Shown here in pieces: positions 22,701 through 35,329 of a stretch of 64,000 bases of DNA. Made by a program: the position numbers and the translations under genes. Origin of the DNA: Ilex aquifolium (Eukaryota; Streptophyta; Magnoliopsida; Aquifoliales; Aquifoliaceae); assembly GCA_951799425.1 (NCBI GenBank), contig OX637397.1:2905001-2969000 (forward strand). The letters are read 5' to 3'. Under the pieces are notes generated by a model. It was given only the letters and a program-made list of their open reading frames with translations, did not search any database and was not told where the DNA came from. How positions within the stretch are numbered: the stretch's first letter is position 1; each line of letters starts with the position of its first letter.

Positions 22701-23102
22701 TCCAATATAAAAACATCATTACGCACCAAACGCAGTGAGGGTTACCAGTCTATGTTGGCTTCCAGATTAAACCGTTGTGATCTATATTCATGGCAAAAGA
22801 TTGAATTGTGAAATTATGCCTTCACCAGTGAAAGGGGTTTGTTCTTGTTTCTAACATAGTTGTATATCTCTGGTGGCAGACATCGTCTCTTTACGGATCA
22901 TTTCAAGAGAACCCGTTCAACAATATGGCTGAAAAAAGATGCTAATCAGTATCTTCCTGTGAATAGATGCAAATCAGTATCTTCCTGTGATATCTCTGGT
23001 GGCAGACATCGTCTCTTTACGGATCATGTCAAGAGAACCCGTTCAACAATATGGCTGAAAAAAGATGCTAATCAGTATCTTCCTGTGAATAGATGCAAAT
23101 GA
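13766..23102 (+). CDS. Tandem-BRCT DNA-damage protein (MDC1/PTIP-like)
   Basis: Exons 13766-13886, 14725-15123, 15388-17891, 17982-18251, 18328-18408, 21536-21647, 21742-21808 and 22880-23102 join in frame to 1,258 aa. The N-terminus is acidic and repeats T-Q-[LV]-hydrophobic-D at T27, T70, T88 and T102, like ATM/ATR phosphosites. The middle, about residues 170-980, is a long Lys/Ser-rich low-complexity region. Two BRCT domains close the protein, about 988-1078 (VRVLF start, TSLWLESC end) and 1098-1200 (QRVLITP start). Tandem BRCTs of this kind read phosphoserine, for example on damaged chromatin. The closest relatives I recall are Arabidopsis At3g21480/At4g03130. The start is the first ATG after the GC-richer leader. 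Oddities: an in-frame 264-nt intron, a 3.1-kb intron within the BRCT region and a duplicated last exon. Confidence 0.88.
15124..15387 (+). other. In-frame, stop-free 264-nt intron of the BRCT gene
   Basis: Donor CAG/GTTTGCC and acceptor TTTCAG/GATCTG give the expected join Ser-Gly-Ser-Val-His. The intron is 3n long and has no stop in the host frame. Retained, it would add 88 mostly hydrophobic residues that look unlike the surrounding Lys/Ser-rich protein. I treat it as an intron because of its T-rich composition and good splice sites; facultative retention is possible. Confidence 0.7.
18409..21535 (+). other. 3.1-kb intron splitting the second BRCT domain
   Basis: Runs from GGCGTG/GTGCGT to CTCAG/GCAGTG. 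It contains a TA microsatellite near 20806-20821 and scattered short open frames with no recognisable protein. Some stretches (about 18960-19440 and 20600-20780) are GC-richer and could be old insertions, but I found no termini. Confidence 0.6.
22308..22740. repeat. 217-bp tandem duplication in the last BRCT-gene intron
   Basis: Copy 1 at 22308-22524 and copy 2 at 22525-22740 begin GTCAAGGTCGAGTCTGGGG and end ACGCACCAAACGCAGTGAGG. They differ by only a few positions (CAAG/CGAG and one missing T pair), so the duplication is recent. The upstream region, from about 22040, looks like a MITE (GGAATGAAATGG and its complement CCATTTCATTCC). Confidence 0.85.
22865..23102 (+). repeat. 126-bp tandem duplication of the terminal BRCT-gene exon
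   Basis: Copy 1 (22865-22990) and copy 2 (from 22991) both contain TATCTCTGGTGGCAG, the splice acceptor, followed by the last exon. The unit is 42 codons, so the frame continues through the junction. Using acceptor 1 (exon from 22880) gives two copies of the tail; acceptor 2 (exon from 23006) gives the ordinary single tail of 1,216 aa. The copies differ at one coding base, changing DHF to DHV; Val matches homologs as I remember them. The junction shows CAGTATCTTCCTGTGA microhomology. Confidence 0.88.
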
Positions 23103-23133
23103 GGTTTTTTTTTCTCTATATGCACACACACAC

Positions 23134-23134
<1 letters not shown>

Positions 23135-23168
<34 letters not shown>

Positions 23169-23187
23169 TTTTTTTTTTTTTTTTTTT
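23135..23187. repeat. Poly-C then poly-T tract after the BRCT stop codon
   Basis: A CA repeat leads into about 34 C followed by about 19 T, starting 32 bp after the stop codon. Tracts this pure are error-prone in sequencing and assembly, so the exact length is uncertain. Confidence 0.8.
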
Positions 23188-24224
23188 CCATTTGGCCGTC
23201 TCTCTGCATTGTGTTAGCTTTCCCTCTTAAAATGCAGGCATCTTTTTCAATTATGAATGTCCCTAGTTTTATTATCACCATTTTTGTATGTACAAATGTT
23301 AAGTAATGAGTCTTGTAAACACCACTTGAATGTATAGATTTTTTATTCCTTTCCCATGATCTATTTTGTTGCTTGAAAATCATTTGGGTTTCTTTATGTT
23401 GGGATTTGTGGAGATCAACTTTAATGAAGATGAGTTTTGATCGATTGTGACTTAATAGATGTGAAATTTGTTAAAAATAAGTTTCGTGGTGTAATAATCA
23501 TAAGGAAACTCTTTATATCTAGTCAAGACTAGATAAAATTTTTGCAAACAACAGAGACGGACGTTAATGAAGCTCAGTTGTGAACGATTGTGGCTTAATG
23601 GATGTGAAATTTGTTAAAAATAAGTTACTGTGGTACGATAATCTTACAGGGACTATATATATATATCTGGTCAAAAATTAGATAGAATTTTTGCAAACAG
23701 CAAACGGTAGATTGCTTGATCTTTGTATATGAAAGGAATTGCCCTTTGCTTCAAGCAAATGACTTTTCGACCCTCGTAAGCAATGCATGAAAAGCAACCT
23801 GTTTGCAGATAATATTGGTTTCCATAATATGGAAGATATAATGTCATCTTGCTTGCAAGATTAAAAGAATTTTGTTGAAGTATGAGAACATTACAACATC
23901 CTGCATGAACAAGAATGTATTGATACACAAATCATAGAAGTACTATGACCTTTCACTTCAAATTCTGCTTGTTATCAATGAACCTGCCCTCACATCCTGG
24001 GATTTTATTTTTAGGCAACAATTTGACATGAACATAGAGAGTTTTTGTCACATTCCTGGAGTAAAAAGTGTATGCAAGTATGGAAACTTGCATTATTGAA
24101 ATACTACATTTCTATTTCCTCTTTCTTTGCTATCCTTGCATATGGGTAGCTACTAGTTTTACACAACTATTTCCAGTGGATAAGCAGCACAATTTTGTGG
24201 ATTCTGTCCCTCTATAGGGTCTGG

Positions 24225-27200
24225 TTATACTGGGGTAGAACTTTCCGAAACTTGAACTCGCCAGATAAAAAATCGAATATACAGTATGTTGAGACTCATA
24301 GCCAGTCCAAAACCAAGAACAGCTGATAGCATTACTGCATAAACTGCCTTCAAGTGAAGCTGCCAGAAAGAATTAGATATTTCACAACTTTGGTCACCCC
24401 CCCCAAATAAAAAAAAGGGATCCAAAAGCACCAATTGAAACACTTCCAACATATGCACAGAGTATATACAATATCATTCAGTTATCCGTGTCTGTTTATG
24501 GACTTGATGACCTCTGTGTGTGTGGCATTCGTTAAGGCCTTTGCTTAAAAAAAGTAATTGTTAATGCAATGCTTCACATTTTGCTGTTATGTTGGGACAC
24601 TAGTTTAACTCATTAGAGCTTTCTAATGTTGACCCACCTTAACTTCACTAAGAAACGGATGCAAAATCATATATAATTCATAGAAAGTTCTACAATGGCA
24701 AACCAATGGAAACAAATAATTTGGATATTTCCTAAGCATTAAGATAGCCACAACCATGCGAGAAAATTTAGCAAGAAGAATCCTGCATCGTACAATAGCT
24801 AAACATACTCCAACAAATATCATTTTCATGAAGTATTGACTTGGAGGGTCCACAGACTAATAACAATGGTTTTATGGAACTTAAAACCCATACTTGCTGC
24901 AGGACGTTGGTTCAGCGAGTTCGTCCTTCTCCCCAATAAATGGTCACAAAACGATGACGAACTTTTAGAAGCATAATGTCATTCTAGAAGTTTCATATGG
25001 ACATTATATGCCAAGGTAAGATGAATACTGAGGACATTTTGTTTTTCTAGGGTCTTCATGGACTAAGTATTGTACATACATATTCTGTGTTACAAATGAC
25101 AAGCAGTTTTCCAAATTTAACAGCAAGGTCCAGCTATCATGTTTTAAATTTCCCCTGATCGCCATGTGGCATTGTCAACGGGCTAGGTTATTGGATGGAT
25201 TACAGGAAATAAGAAGAAACTAACAAAAAAAGGGGTCTTTGCCATTGGCAGGCCCAGTCAATACAATAAATCTTCTAGTCTTCAGTGTTAATAGAGGAAA
25301 ACCACTGTTGCAATGCCTTAACTCAAATAACCCATAAAAACAATACCAAAACACCCATTTATGGAATAGGAATAGCAGCGTCCCCCCCCCACACCCCCCC
25401 CAAAAAAAAAAAACGAGGCTAGGACTTGAAAGGGTGTAAGGAAAGGCAAATACTTCTATGTCAAAAAGTGGCCTAAACATGTTCTCATAAAAGAATGTAA
25501 GAAAGGAAACTACTTTCCCTTTTATTTGCAGTTATCGTGACTAAGGTAAAAGGATAAATATAAAAATCCTGTTTGGCTTGCGCACGAGGCGAAAGCAGGA
25601 TGGCCAGACAGCCCTCAAATGCATAAAATTATTATGACAGCTATATTTGTTACACAAGCTATGTTACTTTTAGTAATTAGAGAAGCCTCACTTTGAGGAG
25701 ATGCTCCAAAGAATACCTCATACAATTTTCTCCCAGATCCTCTACTTTAAATTCCTAGGAACTGGGCTTTTTCCTTCATTGTCAGTATTTCTCTTGAATT
25801 GCTCCACCTTAATAAGCTGTTAAAACTAATGAATCTTCAGATTCACAACGGTCATTTTAATTAGCAGGAAAACTTCTACCATTTGATTGTATTTTGCTAG
25901 GAAAATATCTGAAATTGGGAGTTCAAAATACATCATGGATATAAATGACCGAGAACAAAACAAACCATATATTTAATCATTCGATATTTACTAAAAAATC
26001 TCACCATGGAATAGAATAGGTGGAGAATCAGTGCGACAAGTGCAAATTCAAGAGCCGCGTACGTCCATATGTACTCCTTGATTGCTGCATGTGAAACAAG
26101 CTCAATTGTAATACAGCCAAATTTCATATGGCTAACTATTTAAAATCTGGGGGGCTCAGATGTACCAAGGCTGACTGCAAAAATTGAAGCCAAAAGGCCC
26201 AATGTAAAAGAGAATGGTGCAGCAATCACAATCGCTTGAGTCTTCATGTCATGGACCTACAAATCAGGGGACATTAGAATAACTGGTATGGTGAAGTCAT
26301 CAGAAAAATGCACAGATTAAAATTCTGGGTTGGTACCATGTGTGTTACTTATCTACGCAGTTGATATTAGCTCATACAGTCTGATTCATAAAGTCCCTTG
26401 GTATGCTGTAGTAGTCGCTAAACCATGAAAAAGAGGTGAGGGAGGGGGTATAACTAAATGCACTTACACAGCCACAAGAATGCTCGGAACACCTAGACCT
26501 ATACCCATTTTCTTGTCTTGACCAAATATTCTGCTGTCCATGAGGAAGAAGGTTTTGACTTCTGAGCCTCTGTATCATACATGAATGAACGGAACTGTGC
26601 AGGAAACATCAAGTGAAAAAGACTTTAAAAGTGAAGCTTGATGGTAATTCAATGAAAAACTGCAAAGAAAAATCCAAGAGATATTTTTGGAGCTGTCCAC
26701 AGTATGCTAGCAATAAAAGCCATGGCACCAGGGTCGCTATTCAGATCTATTTGAGGTGAGAGTTCAGAATGAATCATAAATGTGACTACAATTTTAGTAT
26801 CCACAATGTCGATGAGCATCCAGAAATCTGACTGTTGCCACCGATAAAATCAGGAATGCTTTGAAAGGAAGATGTCTCAAATGTCTTCTAAGGACAGCCT
26901 GTTCAGAAAACCCTAGTCTCCTATAGGCGATCTTCTATCCCTCTTCCCTACCCCCGGTCTGGATTTCTATAAGACAGTCTTCTCTGAGATCCAAAATCAT
27001 TTTCTGGTAACAAGATTTTGGTCTGCAGTATGGTTTCATTTAGGATTGAAATTGTCCAACAAGAATTTGAAGCATCCAAATCCAGGTCAGGATGAGTCAT
27101 TATCTACATCACATATCCTTTTCCAAAATCATGGATTCAATTTTCTTTTTCTTTTCTGTGATACAGATTGAGACAAAAACACAAATTTTACCCTGCAAAT

Positions 27201-30200
27201 TCTTATTAATTGAAATTGCCACATTCCTAGTCAGGTAGCTTACCAATAGCTGCTCAATGAAGAAGAAGTAGCAAATTGTGCTAATCAAGACAAGGACCAC
27301 AAAGTCCTGCCAGGCACTGCAGAAATCATGCATAAAAATATCCATCAAATTAAGTATACCTGCAGGGGGGAGCAAAAGATAGGAGAAGGAAAAAGCAAAT
27401 CCAAGAGCATTATGGGAAAAACAATTTTGTCCATTCATAATCAGGGACTTGATTGTCATCAATTCCCTGACAGCCAGATTTAATTCTAAACTCTGACAGT
27501 GAATTGCTCACTGAGCCCAGGCTAATGTAATCCTGCTGAATTCGATGAAGAAAGACAGATTCAGCTGAATCAGTCAATAAAAAAATTGATGGACTCCACT
27601 TTCAGCTCAGTGAACTAGCAAAGGTATGAAGTTTGATTAGAACTAACTATAGATAATGTGAATTTTGAAGTCTAAGTATGAAGTTCCCTAGTCTAGAAAC
27701 AGCAAACCCAAATGCTTTGGATGATATTCAGAATCTTAGTAGTTTAGTCACCTTATTGTTTGTGAATTTATATGCTCTTGATTATTCCGCGATCTGTTAT
27801 CTCTTTGACTGGTACTTGGCACCCGAAGCAAAGTTACTGGCAAATTTAAAACTTCTTGCCCACAGACATCACAATTTTTGTTTCCTTTCATGCTAAACCA
27901 CTTAACTGCACATTCTTCGTGTACGAGTCTAAGGGCACCCTTACAGCTGCATTCCATCTTGAGTGTATTTCCTTCATCACATACATCATAACAGATCCTG
28001 CAAATTGCTTCCTCTTCAGGAATCTCTTGATCATCATCTTCCACTGGAGCAGGAGTTATTTGATCTGCCTTGACAAAAATAATAGTTCCAGAAAATATAT
28101 ATTGGACATGAGAAGATCAACCATCATTTATGAGCTATTCCACCAGATTTTTCATACATATAACCTGAATCTCATACAGCGGTAGATTTGATTTATAAAC
28201 CTCAGAGATTACAGAAAATATCAGAGCTGCAAGTCTAGATCTATCACATGGCCAGATATAATTAACTTGGTGGCTCAAAAGTTACTTCAATTTCTTCTAT
28301 GCACAAGCTTATAACCAAATTAAAGTTGCACAAATTTGGATAAGAACAATAATTTTGTTTTCTTTGATTCCTATGTACTACAAGAAGAAACAACCTTGAG
28401 AAATCACTAAGGGATTCATTTAAGATAAAGTAACTATTTAATATTATACAACTGCATATATTTACCAATATAGACTAAAAAATGGAGCAACTGAGACAAA
28501 TAGCAAACTGTTAGAGAAAAAACATTGCGAAAGACTGCATCTGTCCCATATAACAACTTAGAAAAAAGAATTCAAATGGTATAGTGCAGTGAAGAGTACA
28601 TACCATTATCAGCATCTGTTTGACGCTGCTCTCTACCGGTAACAAAAGATGCCGATCTTACAATAACAAAATTTTGGCCCGGTACAGAGAGGGACCTTGA
28701 CACAGTAGCTTGAGTTACCCCTCTCTGCCATTAACAAAACAACTACGCGTTACTCCATAATATCTACACCATAATATCTACAGGCCACAGATATCAACCC
28801 CCAAAAAAAGGGAAAGAAAAAGAAAAAGAGGAACCAAAATTGAGGCACTGGAAATTTAAGATTGCTACTTGCAGCTAGTATGATACTGTTCATGTGTATG
28901 AAGCCATAAGGCAGCAGCCTGTTTATACTGAAATGTAAAAAGTAATAGCAATAAATAAGTCTAACGTGACACTTTTTCTAGTTAAAAAACATTAGAACTT
29001 AGAAGTACCATTAGACAAAACAAACACTTGTTCCAATGAATATAATTTCAGAATTGCCTAAATATTTGTATAATAAAGTACATAGATTTCAAATCTCCCA
29101 AGACATAAAAATGACTTTTGCTTTTCGCGGTTAAAATCGTCTCATAATTATGTCTGTTTTGATCCAATGGTTGAAAATCATTATTAATTTTTGTTTTCCC
29201 GCTCAAAACTTAACTCCTCTTTCTCTTCACTGCAACACAACACACGCCCACACACACACACACTCACATCCCGCCCAGTACGGACAAATCGCGCGCGCGC
29301 ACACACACACTCCGACAATTACACACGCCATCAATAGTTCCAAGTCTAACTGACGTCAAAAAAAACAAAAATGATTTACACTAGGAGATTGGTAACCATT
29401 GATGGCTCTCCCATAATATCAAAAGTATAGAACTGCCCTCAAACTTTTATAAAAACTAACTCTAAATTCGTAATAAAAATTGCAAATTCACCATAAATCA
29501 AAATTTAATACCACTAATTTTCCTACAATGCTGCATAAAAAGATGTATGCTCCAAAAAAGAGGGATATATATATAATAAAGGAGCTAAGAGTTTGAATCT
29601 TATCTCCATATATTTTTATCGCCTATTTCTATCACATCACTTATTTCTATCACAAGTTAAATCATTTAATTTTTAATTCCTCTGTGGCTCAATATAATTT
29701 TTATTTCAAACACTGTTCATATAAGATATTGTACACATGTTGATATTTGTTTGAGATCATGTATTTTGAGAAAAATTTATAGATTTAAAAAAAAAAATAA
29801 TGGATAAAAATTAATTTTAAATTATGTAATTAAAGAAAGAGAAGAAAATAAAATTTGTTATTTCATATAGTGGGATCGATTTTTTAGGCATTCAAATTTT
29901 ATGCTATACGGGTTATGACTGGTATATCAATACGAGATCAATGGTGACAAACCATATTTACTGAAGGAATGTCTGAAAGTCAGATAATGAGCTACAAACT
30001 TTACTTCGAATAGAATAGATAAAAATGGCATCAATAATCACGGAAGTCTTGTATTTAGAAGGATGACAATGTATATTATGAATTTTTCAGTTCACCTGTT
30101 GCCCAAATTTAAGAGAAGAACTAATCTCCAAATTTATTTCTTCGAATTGACTTCCAAGTGACATCCCATGCTAGCCAGAATGAGGAAAACTAGTTTGGTA

Positions 30201-31472
30201 GCTCATCAACCAGTAGAATAGCGGATAATAACTTACATTTGACTTGTGCTGTTCACCATAAGTTCTTGCCGAGGCAGGCGTAGAAACTGAAGGGGACTGG
30301 TTTGATGCAGGCGTCACAGGAAGAGAGGCACACTTTTGCCACGGTAACTTGGACATGAAGTTGGCCAAAACAGGACTTTCAAGAGCTGTTTTAGGGTCTG
30401 CATTGAGAAGAGAGCTTCTTTCACCATCAGACGCAGCAGCTTTCTTCTTGAAGCTCAAACCCCGAAATAAGCCTCCAGATGATGAATTTCCATTCAAGAT
30501 ACCTGGAGACTGGATTATCCCCTTACCACTGCGGCTACCGCCAAAACCTAAGGGTGTAGGAGGAATTTGGAGGGAGAGATCTGAGCGCCGGACACTTGTT
30601 CTTGAATTCATGACATTATCTGTGGCCACCCTTTTTTGGGAACCAGTCTGCATGTAACAAATAATTGCCATCAATCAATCCTTTAACTCCTAAGAAAAAT
30701 GTGAAACCCAGAATATTAAAGTACTAGATAAATTTCACCAGATCGATGTGGAATGATCCTACTCAATGAACTAGTGAGATACAAATACTCCATATCCTTC
30801 TACTAAGAACACACCAGATCACTATTAGAATAAACCACTAATCTTGGGATATTAGGTTCCTTTCTTAACATGCTTCCATAAGTCATACTTTACTGCAGAT
30901 GAAGCCAGTTTAAATACATTTCACAGTTAAATTAACAATCCTCAACTTAAGACATATTTTGGAAAGCAATAAAAATCAGATTTATATCTTCTCACTATTT
31001 TCTCTCTGGATAATATCATATTCATAAATTACAAAGCAAGAATTACCTCTTACTGTACCAAACAACATAGAACTCTCTCTCTCTCTCTAGTAGAATTGAG
31101 TTGTAGGTAAAAAGAAAAAAAGGTGATTAATTGATAACCAACTCAAGACCATGCATAATTAAGCCCCTAAACAGCCCGATCCCAGGTAAATTGGGCTGAA
31201 AAATGAACGCAGAAGCCATCAAACAGTGAAACCCATTCAAAAATCAATTAGAAAAAATAACAAAACGACACTCATGTATATGTATACCCTTCAGCATAAA
31301 GAGCAATTCAAGACATTTACCACCCGAAGCAGAACATTAACACCATTTTGTAGACACAGAGCACATATGCTCGCGCGTGTAAGTGAGAGAGAGAAGAGAG
31401 AGAGAGAACCTGAGGAGGATTATTCTCTGAAACTGCATTATCCACTGGGTGGGATGTTTGGGAAGTCTCCAT
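24225..31472 (-). CDS. RING-CH (MARCH-type) membrane E3 ubiquitin ligase
   Basis: Eight exons on the minus strand: 31472-31410, 30647-30237, 28724-28604, 28064-27752, 27316-27244, 26256-26166, 26084-26005 and 24359-24225. They give 428 aa, about the length of the Arabidopsis homologs At5g18760/At3g06330 (from memory). The N-terminal 200 residues are Ser-rich and likely disordered. A C4HC3 RING-variant finger spans about 219-267: CRIC, then CSC, H-E-E-C and CDVC. Four hydrophobic segments follow (about 307-327, 334-357, 364-384 and 392-415), predicting a membrane anchor. Such proteins ubiquitinate membrane cargo; substrate and membrane are unknown here. All phases close. The gene is convergent with the BRCT gene. 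Confidence 0.9.
29067..29200 (+). mobile_element. Helitron 5'-end fragment in a RING-CH intron
   Basis: TATAATAAAGTA, AGATTTCAAATCTC and GACTTTTGCTTTTCGCGGTT follow one another exactly as in the 5' end (minus strand) of the Helitron at 42910-43440. No hairpin with CTAG was found downstream, so the copy is truncated or a divergent subfamily. CA microsatellites follow at 29240-29330. Confidence 0.5.
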
Positions 31473-34400
31473 TTTCTTCGTCTTTCTCCTCAAATTACTC
31501 TATTTTACATATATATGTATAAGAATCAAGACGACAATGACTTTAAAGGAAGAAAACCAAACAAATACCGAGAAAGAGAGACAAGAGGATGAGAAGAGAA
31601 TACGGTTGTTGTGGGGTGAGTGTGAGCCTGGTAGGGTTTTGCTTGGAAGATGAAGGGAGGGTGTCTGGCGGGGGGTAGTGGGTGGCCCCCTCCAACACAA
31701 CTCTGATAGGATATCGTCTTCTTTCCGCAATGATGTCACGTTGTCGTTAGTAATGTTCACCATTTTATTATTTTGTCGGTCGCTTTGCCGTTTCTTTATT
31801 TGTCTCCAACTCACATTTAAAGGTTGGTTAGATTGTGACTAATTTGAGTTTTAAGTCAATTTTAATTAATAAGTTTGCATTCATATTTTCTCGGTTCAAT
31901 GTGAATGATTTTAAAATGTATATTAGTGACCGTTAGATAAGTTTATTTAAAATTGTTGGTTAAATTTATTGAAACCTGTCTTTTTTATATTATACATAAT
32001 CGGTGTCAAAATAATTAATTATAAAATTAAAAGTTAATTACATTGGAGGTCCACAAAAAATAATACATTTAAACACAAAAAAATAGTAACATTTAAACAT
32101 AAAAAAAAATTGAAACATTCAATATTAATATTTTTAAAAAATAACAACAGTAAAATGTTCAACAAAAATATTAGCATGTTCAACAAAAATAGTAACATGC
32201 TTAACAAAAACTGTAACATACTTAACAATAATTATTTCTCTCAAATTCAAATGCAAAAAATAGTACCATTCAAACACAAAAAATAATAATATTAAAAAAA
32301 AAAATTGTAACATTGAATATTAATATTTAGTAAAATAATAATAGTAACATACTCAACAAAAACAGTAACTTGCTCAACATAACAGTAACATACTCAACAA
32401 AAGCAGTAATATGAACAGTAACATAATAAAAAAAAATAGTAACATGAATTTGAATATATATATATAAAGAGAGAGAGTTTTGAATTTGAATTTTAAATTT
32501 ATGATAGAAATTATATATATATATATCAAATTCAAAGCGTTCTCTATATATATATAGAGAGAGAGAGAGAGTTATTTTAATTGACCTTGAATTAAGGGAT
32601 AACAATTTCTAAAATAGTTAAAAGGAAGGGTATTTTTGAGATAAAAAAAAAAAGTGGACTTAAGTCATTATATATAATTTTAAACATGGACTTAGCCCCT
32701 TATAAGTTTCCTTGCAGGACTTATTTCCAAACAAATACATCTAGGAGGACTCACTTCCAATTTTCACTAAAAAAAACCCTAGACTATTGTACTGTTGGAG
32801 GGCATTTATATAAATTCACCTTATATCCTATTGCTGGGCTTACTAATCCCAAAGTTCAGGTGGGATAATAGAATCTGGGTTAGGCGGGATAAAAGACCGA
32901 TTTCCTACGGGCCGAGTAAATCAAGCCCAATGAGTATCCCATGAGCAACTGTTGATCCAAACAAGAGATATGTGGGCCCCCAGATTATTTTACCTAATCT
33001 TACTTGTTTTATCCCACTTTATCCAGCAAAACAAACACCCCCCGAAAGTATAAGATTTGTCTTATTTTTGTTTCTAATATTTCAATTGCATTATTTTAAT
33101 TTTTGACGTATTTAATATATTTTTATGTGGTTCGTTAAATAGAAAACATTTAGATTGCTAACAATTTTTTATTATAAATTTGTCACGTAATACCTAAATA
33201 TGAGCAAAAAAATAATTTGAATAACTCATCAAAAGACAACCAGTTGACACTGACAAAAAAATTAACGGAAAGCTAACAGAAAAGTCATATTGCAACATTT
33301 TTGATATATTAAGGGTATATTGTAAAAAATTATTATTTAAATATATAAAGTGAGAATCTTAAAATCTTTTAAGGTACAAAATATAATTCTCTCTTATTAT
33401 TATTACCATATTGTCCTAGACCATCTTAATAATCTATGGATATCATACACATGACAAATTTGTAGTGTTACCATGGATTAGATGTTTAAATTTGTGTCGA
33501 TTACTCTCTCGAGTATTAAGTCGGCCACCGTAATTCAAGCTAATTTAAATACATGTTCCTTGAGTAACAAGAGTAGCTGACCGTTAGAAGATGTAAAAAA
33601 TATCGAACCTAAAACTTCTTATTTGCAAGAGGATAAACTTAACCACTAAATCACTTCTAAAGGTTTGATAACCACTCCATTTGCAACTTCACTTCTCGAT
33701 CTTTTGGTCTATGCTCGGGTACTCCCATCATTTACTAGATTACTCTAGTTATAAAAGTTTATTTTACTATTTGGGGCTATTTGGTAAAAGGGGGGGGGGG
33801 GGGGGGGGGGGTAATATGGTTTGATAAGATGGGTTTAGGAAAAATAGTCTAAAAATTTCTAAAATTCCATGTTTGAATTAAAAATTCAATTATGTGTTAT
33901 CAAACCCGGCCTGCAGCTGACCTGAATATTAAACCCATGATCATGGGTTTGGTCGAACCTAGGGGAGGGTGGGTTTGGGAAGATGGTTTAAGGAGTTAAG
34001 GATACAAAATACAGTTGTACCATTTAACATAGATATGAATTGAATTAATCAAGAGTAAAATAGTCATTTACAAGACAAATAGTTGTTAATAATTATGATA
34101 TATTCGCAGGTCCTTCATGTGTATGTGTTACATACCAAATATGTGTATGAACCGGATTCAATGTTGAATCTCATATTTGTAAAGAGGGATTTGAGTTTGG
34201 AAGGATTTGAAAAAATCAATCTAAACCCTCCCCAAAAATCCATCCAAACAAACCCTTGTAGGGTCATTCATTTTTTTTTTCAATATATTGTAATTTTTAT
34301 AAAAAGCATGACTTAAATCCACACTGTAGTAAAAAATCGTGATTGCAAGGCACATTTTTCTATTAAAAACTTAAAATCATATTGTTTAAAACACATGATT

Positions 34401-35000
34401 TTAATGTGAAAAACGTTCGATTATATCATATAAGATTGAAAAATAATGCAAAGGAATATATGGAAATTGGAAAACTATGGGTACAACCCATGCAAATTGG
34501 GTGGGTTGAGAGTCCAACCCATACTCAACCTAAGATATGAAACTTTTAACCCGATGCCAACCCAATTCGTGCTAGCAATTTCAAACCAAGATGAACCCCT
34601 TGATTAAATTTTTAAATTTGGGTGAAAATCGGATTTTTCATTAACCAAAATCAAATTGAAGAAAAATTAGAGTTCAAATTTTATGTTCAACCTTAAAATT
34701 GAACCTAAAATCTATTAGTTTTTCATTAATCAAAATTAATTTTGAAAAAAAAAAAGAAAAAATTCCACGTTTGCAATAGGATTCATATATTAATAACAAT
34801 GATTGAGGTGTAGAACAAATGCCTTTGAATAATTTCGGGTAGCGTTCGGGTTAGCCCGTCTAAATTTCACCCAGACAAATTTTTCTACCGTCTATATATT
34901 AAACGGTTGATTTCTCCTTATGTCAGTCTATCACACAACCACAAAAACAATAGGCAACAAGTTATTTTCCTTTTGGCTTGTTCAGTGTTTCTTAACTGAT
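31473..35000. other. Gene-free spacer rich in degenerate repeats
   Basis: Upstream region of the RING-CH gene, with GA/CT microsatellites, followed by repeats: a family-C relative at 32056-32775, a fragment of the MITE family seen at 3672 near 33046-33400, and a pure 22-G run at 33790-33811. Open frames are short and AT-driven. No gene is supported. Confidence 0.5.
32056..32775 (-). repeat. Dispersed repeat family C, copy B
   Basis: Read on the minus strand it begins TAGTGAAAATTGGAAGTGAG and runs into GTTACTATTTTTT and ATATTAATATTCAATGTTAC words, the same order as copy A at 12273-13087. Contains AT/GA microsatellites at 32455-32570. The left boundary abuts GTTAATTACATTGGAGG, which resembles the MITE at 3672. 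Confidence 0.5.
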
Positions 35001-35066
35001 TTGCATTGACAAATAAGTAAAATTACATGTAAGCAACATCAAGTTCTGATTTTTCTGTGCTAACAC

Positions 35067-35212
35067 TAAAGGGCGTACTCAGTTCACGAGTCTCTCGCCA
35101 TTGCGGAGTCTGAGGAGGATTAGATGTACATAACCTTATCCCTACAAGCAGAGAGGTTGTTTTTACAACTCGAACCCGTGACCTCCAGATCACAATTGCG
35201 CCAAGTACATAA
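35067..35212 (-). mobile_element. tRNA-derived SINE with 20-bp target duplication
   Basis: On the minus strand the body carries GGTCACGGGTTCGAGTTGT (a Pol III B-box), then AACCTCTCTGC and GGGATAAGGTTATGTAC, the layout of common plant SINEs of the TS/Au type. It is flanked by the direct repeat TGATTNTTCTGTGCTAACAC (35047-35066 and 35213-35232; one mismatch at N). It lies 118 nt beyond the DXS stop codon on the same strand, probably within the 3' UTR. Confidence 0.85.
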
Positions 35213-35329
35213 TGATTCTTCTGTGCTAACACGACATTTTACATAATGATATTTTGGAATGAGAAGAACAGATTTTCACAAAAATTCGATTTGTACATAA
35301 AGAGAGGAACAAAAGCCCTTACATATACT

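Noticed and set aside
30349..30657. 102-codon plus-strand frame
   Set aside because: Antisense shadow of RING-CH exon 2, whose phase and splice sites are supported.
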